Assembly (NCBI GenBank): GCA_934668285.1
Contig: CAKUNB010000081.1
Location: forward strand, 1 to 7,204
Length of the DNA stretch: 7,204 bases
Direction: 5' to 3'
From: an uncultured Oscillospiraceae bacterium
Lineage (GTDB): Bacteria; Bacillota; Clostridia; Oscillospirales; Oscillospiraceae
Below the pieces are notes generated by a model. That model had not been told where the DNA came from. It was given only the letters and a program-made list of their open reading frames with translations, and did no database searches. This document shows, one piece after another, positions 5,560 to 7,204 of this stretch (the first letter of the stretch is position 1; every line of letters starts with the position of its first letter). The position numbers and the translations under genes are program-made.

Positions 5560-6122
5560 AACCGCAAATCGGATATGCCCTGACCGGCTCCTTCTGCACC
5601 TTTCAGAAATCGCTGCGGGCGCTCGCGGCGCTGACGCAGGACTACGATGTCCATCCGATCTTTTCCGACGCAGCCTATCAGTCGGACACCCGCTTCGGCG
5701 CGGCGGCCGATTTTATCGAGCAGGTCGAATCGCTCTGCGGCCGCGCGATTCTCCACACGCCGCAGCAGGTCGAGCCGCTTGGGCCGAAAGCGCCGCTCGA
5801 TCTGCTGATCGTCGCGCCCTGCACCGGCACAACGCTCGGCAAGCTGGCAAACGGCCTTGCCGATACGCCGGTGACCTTCGCCTGCAAGGCGCATCTGCGC
5901 AACGCGCGGCCGATCCTTCTGGCCGTGTCCACAAACGACGGTCTTTCCGGCGCGGCGGAGAATCTCGGGCGGCTGCTCAACCGGCGGCACTACTATTTCG
6001 TCCCCTTCGGGCAGGACAGCCCGCACGGAAAGCCCTACAGCCTCGTGGCGGACTTCGAAAAGCTCCCCGCGGCGGCGCGGCTGGCGCTGCGCAGCGAGCA
6101 GATGCAGCCAATTCTGTTATAG
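5556..6122 (+). CDS. dpaB: Dipicolinate synthase subunit B (flavoprotein)
   Basis: 188 aa, TAG stop. The start is ATG 5556, overlapping the dpaA TGA, with GAGGAA at 5545-5550. It is a flavoprotein-family (FMN-binding Rossmann-like) subunit that works with DpaA in dipicolinic acid synthesis. Visible motifs: IGYALTGSFCTF at 5-16 (phosphate-binding Gly-Ser turn with the conserved Cys), VAPCTGTTLGKLANGLAD from residue 86, then a VTFACKAHLRN segment and LAVSTNDGLSG, and a GQDSPHGKPYSLV motif near the end. The length is close to the roughly 200 aa of Bacillus SpoVFB. The same reading frame stays open far upstream through dpaA, but the ribosome-binding site and homology start at 5556. No hairpin terminator is seen after it before the glycosyltransferase promoter. 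Confidence 0.95.
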   Translation: MKPQIGYALTGSFCTFQKSLRALAALTQDYDVHPIFSDAAYQSDTRFGAAADFIEQVESLCGRAILHTPQQVEPLGPKAPLDLLIVAPCTGTTLGKLANGLADTPVTFACKAHLRNARPILLAVSTNDGLSGAAENLGRLLNRRHYYFVPFGQDSPHGKPYSLVADFEKLPAAARLALRSEQMQPILL

Positions 6123-6125
6123 GTC

Positions 6126-6154
6126 TTGCATCTGCGTCAAATTTTCGGTATAAT
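6126..6154 (+). promoter_or_regulatory. Sigma-A-type promoter for the glycosyltransferase gene
   Basis: TTGCAT (6126-6131), a 17-bp spacer and a perfect TATAAT (6149-6154). It starts 4 nt after the dpaB stop. The predicted start is near 6161, with a leader of about 29 nt carrying CGGAGG (6176-6181) 8 nt before the ATG. This suggests vegetative expression of the glycosyltransferase apart from dpaAB. Confidence 0.75.
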
Positions 6155-6189
6155 GGTCGTGTCATAGAAAAAGAACGGAGGATACGGTC

Positions 6190-7170
6190 ATGCCGAAATT
6201 CAGCATCATTATCCCGATCTATAATGTGGAAGCCTATCTGCGCAAGTGCGTCGAATCCATTCTGGCGCAGACCTGTCAGGACTTTGAGCTGCTGCTCGTC
6301 GACGACGGCTCGCCCGACGGCAGTGGCAAGCTCTGCGACGAATTCGCCGCCGCCTCGCCGCTGGTGCGCGCCGTTCATCAGACCAACGGCGGCGCGGGCG
6401 CGGCGAGAAATCACGGCATCTCCCTCTCCACGGGGGACTATCTGCTGTTCGTCGACGGCGACGATTATCTGGAGCCGAACCTGCTGGCCGACCTGAGCGC
6501 CGCAATGGCTAAAACGGACGCCGATCTGTATCTGTTCGGCGCAATCGTCGAGCGCGACGGGAAAAAGGTCGGCGAGCTGCACGAGCGCGTTCCGGTCGGA
6601 AAGCTCTGTAACGGTGCGGATGCGCCGGAGCTGTTTTTCGGCATCATGGCCCCGTGGAACCGCGCCTATCGCCGCACGCTCTTTACGGAGAACAACATCT
6701 CCTTTGCCACGAAGGTCTGGTACGAGGACATCCGCGTGGTGACGAAGCTCAACGCCGTCGCCAAATCCGCGCTGCGGCTCGAGGGCGCGTACTATCACTA
6801 TCTGCAGCGCGACGGCAGCGCCATGAACAACAAGAATGCCGCCCGCAACGCGGAGATCATTGCCGCGTTTGACGACATTCTTTCTTGGTACGAGGCGCAC
6901 GGCCTGCTCGACCGCTTCCGCAACGAGCTGACCTTCCTCGCCATCGAGCATCTGCTGATCGCCGCGACGGTGCGCGTGCTGCTCATCGACCGGCGCAGCC
7001 CGCTGATCGGGCAGTTCCGCGCCTACATGGAGCAGCATTTCCCCGACTTCCGCACAAACCCCCACCTGCCCCTCCTCGACAGCAACCGCCGCCTGATCTA
7101 CCGCCTGCTTTTGCACCGCCACTACACCACCGTCCGCCTGATCTTCCGCGTAAAAAACCGTCTGAGATAA
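6190..7170 (+). CDS. Family 2 glycosyltransferase
   Basis: 326 aa, TAA stop, ATG 6190 with GGAGG 8 nt upstream. Residues 1-110 are a classic GT-A/GT2 fold: FSIIIPIYNVEAYLRKCVES at 4-23, LLVDDGSPDGS at 35-45 (nucleotide-sugar binding), GGAGAARNHG at 67-76, and the metal-binding DGDD at 89-92. WNRAYRRTLF at 156-165 and the acidic WYEDI at 177-181 match the acceptor/catalytic part of GT2 enzymes of the EpsJ/WcaA kind. The C-terminal 130 residues are helical and end in a basic tail (RLIFRVKNRLR) that could contact the membrane; no clear transmembrane segment is seen. Such enzymes transfer a sugar to a cell-wall, capsule or exopolysaccharide acceptor; donor and acceptor cannot be told from sequence. 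It lies downstream of dpaAB but has its own promoter, and no other polysaccharide genes are in view. Confidence 0.92.
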   Translation: MPKFSIIIPIYNVEAYLRKCVESILAQTCQDFELLLVDDGSPDGSGKLCDEFAAASPLVRAVHQTNGGAGAARNHGISLSTGDYLLFVDGDDYLEPNLLADLSAAMAKTDADLYLFGAIVERDGKKVGELHERVPVGKLCNGADAPELFFGIMAPWNRAYRRTLFTENNISFATKVWYEDIRVVTKLNAVAKSALRLEGAYYHYLQRDGSAMNNKNAARNAEIIAAFDDILSWYEAHGLLDRFRNELTFLAIEHLLIAATVRVLLIDRRSPLIGQFRAYMEQHFPDFRTNPHLPLLDSNRRLIYRLLLHRHYTTVRLIFRVKNRLR

Positions 7171-7181
7171 CAAAAAGGCCG

Positions 7182-7204
7182 GAGCAGAGTCCCCTCCTCT
7201 GCTC
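7182..7204. terminator. Likely terminator hairpin after the glycosyltransferase, cut by the window edge
   Basis: GAGCAGAG (7182-7189) pairs with CTCTGCTC (7197-7204) around a 7-nt loop, 11 nt after the stop. The preceding AAAAAGGCCG suggests the stem goes on into a matching CGGCCTTTTT beyond the window, which would make a typical bidirectional terminator; that part is not visible. Confidence 0.6.

Noticed and set aside
4785..6122. A 445-codon plus-strand frame crossing dpaA and dpaB
   Set aside because: Its first part is out of frame with dpaA and is Arg/Ala-rich GC-driven sequence; only the last 188 codons, which are dpaB, have motifs and a ribosome-binding site.
5977..7173. A 398-codon minus-strand frame opposite the glycosyltransferase
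   Set aside because: It is fully antisense to a gene with clear GT2 motifs, has no ribosome-binding site or recognisable domain, and is explained by GC-rich codon bias.

Overview
The window is GC-rich DNA with strong Gram-positive ribosome-binding sites, consensus sigma-A-type promoters, an S-layer-homology (SLH) surface protein and the two dipicolinate synthase genes. Together these point to an endospore-forming member of the Clostridia. The style of the SLH protein and the GC-rich codon use fit an Oscillospiraceae/Ruminococcaceae-type gut bacterium; that placement is inference. All main genes are intact except the first, which runs off the left edge.

Layout. (1) Positions 1-2487, minus strand: a large secreted protein, 829 codons visible and no stop in the window. 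It has a signal peptide, a beta-sandwich region, a GH76-like alpha/alpha-barrel, a cadherin-like domain, Cys-rich CxxC/TGH repeats and the start of an SLH domain. (2) 2488-2638: a compact divergent promoter region with two good promoters whose -35 boxes lie 9 bp apart. (3) 2639-3271, plus strand: a DUF624/YesL-type membrane protein. (4) 3283-3314: a perfect 14-bp hairpin terminator shared by convergent genes. (5) 4469-3327, minus strand: a DUF4364 winged-helix protein followed by long-form hibernation promoting factor (hpf), which also has its own promoter. (6) 4470-4743: the most unusual part, a 141-bp run made almost entirely of perfect hairpins. It lies in the predicted 5' leader of the DUF4364-hpf transcript and is read through by a 51-codon small ORF whose stop codon overlaps the DUF4364 Shine-Dalgarno. 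(7) 4744-6122, plus strand: dpaA and dpaB, overlapping by ATGA. (8) 6190-7170, plus strand: a family 2 glycosyltransferase with its own promoter, then half-visible terminator sequence at the right edge.

How the genes fit together. The surface protein and the DUF624 protein share a divergent control region, and DUF624 proteins often sit beside carbohydrate-use genes, so they may be co-regulated. DpaA and DpaB make the dipicolinic acid stored in the spore core. HPF silences and protects ribosomes in non-growing cells. The hpf transcript and the dpa operon start from the same intergenic region in opposite directions, so two dormancy-related functions flank the hairpin element.

The best candidates for something undescribed are the hairpin cassette with its embedded small ORF, and the GH76-like protein, which seems to lack the family's catalytic Asp-Asp pair. 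Both rest on reading the sequence alone and need database comparison.
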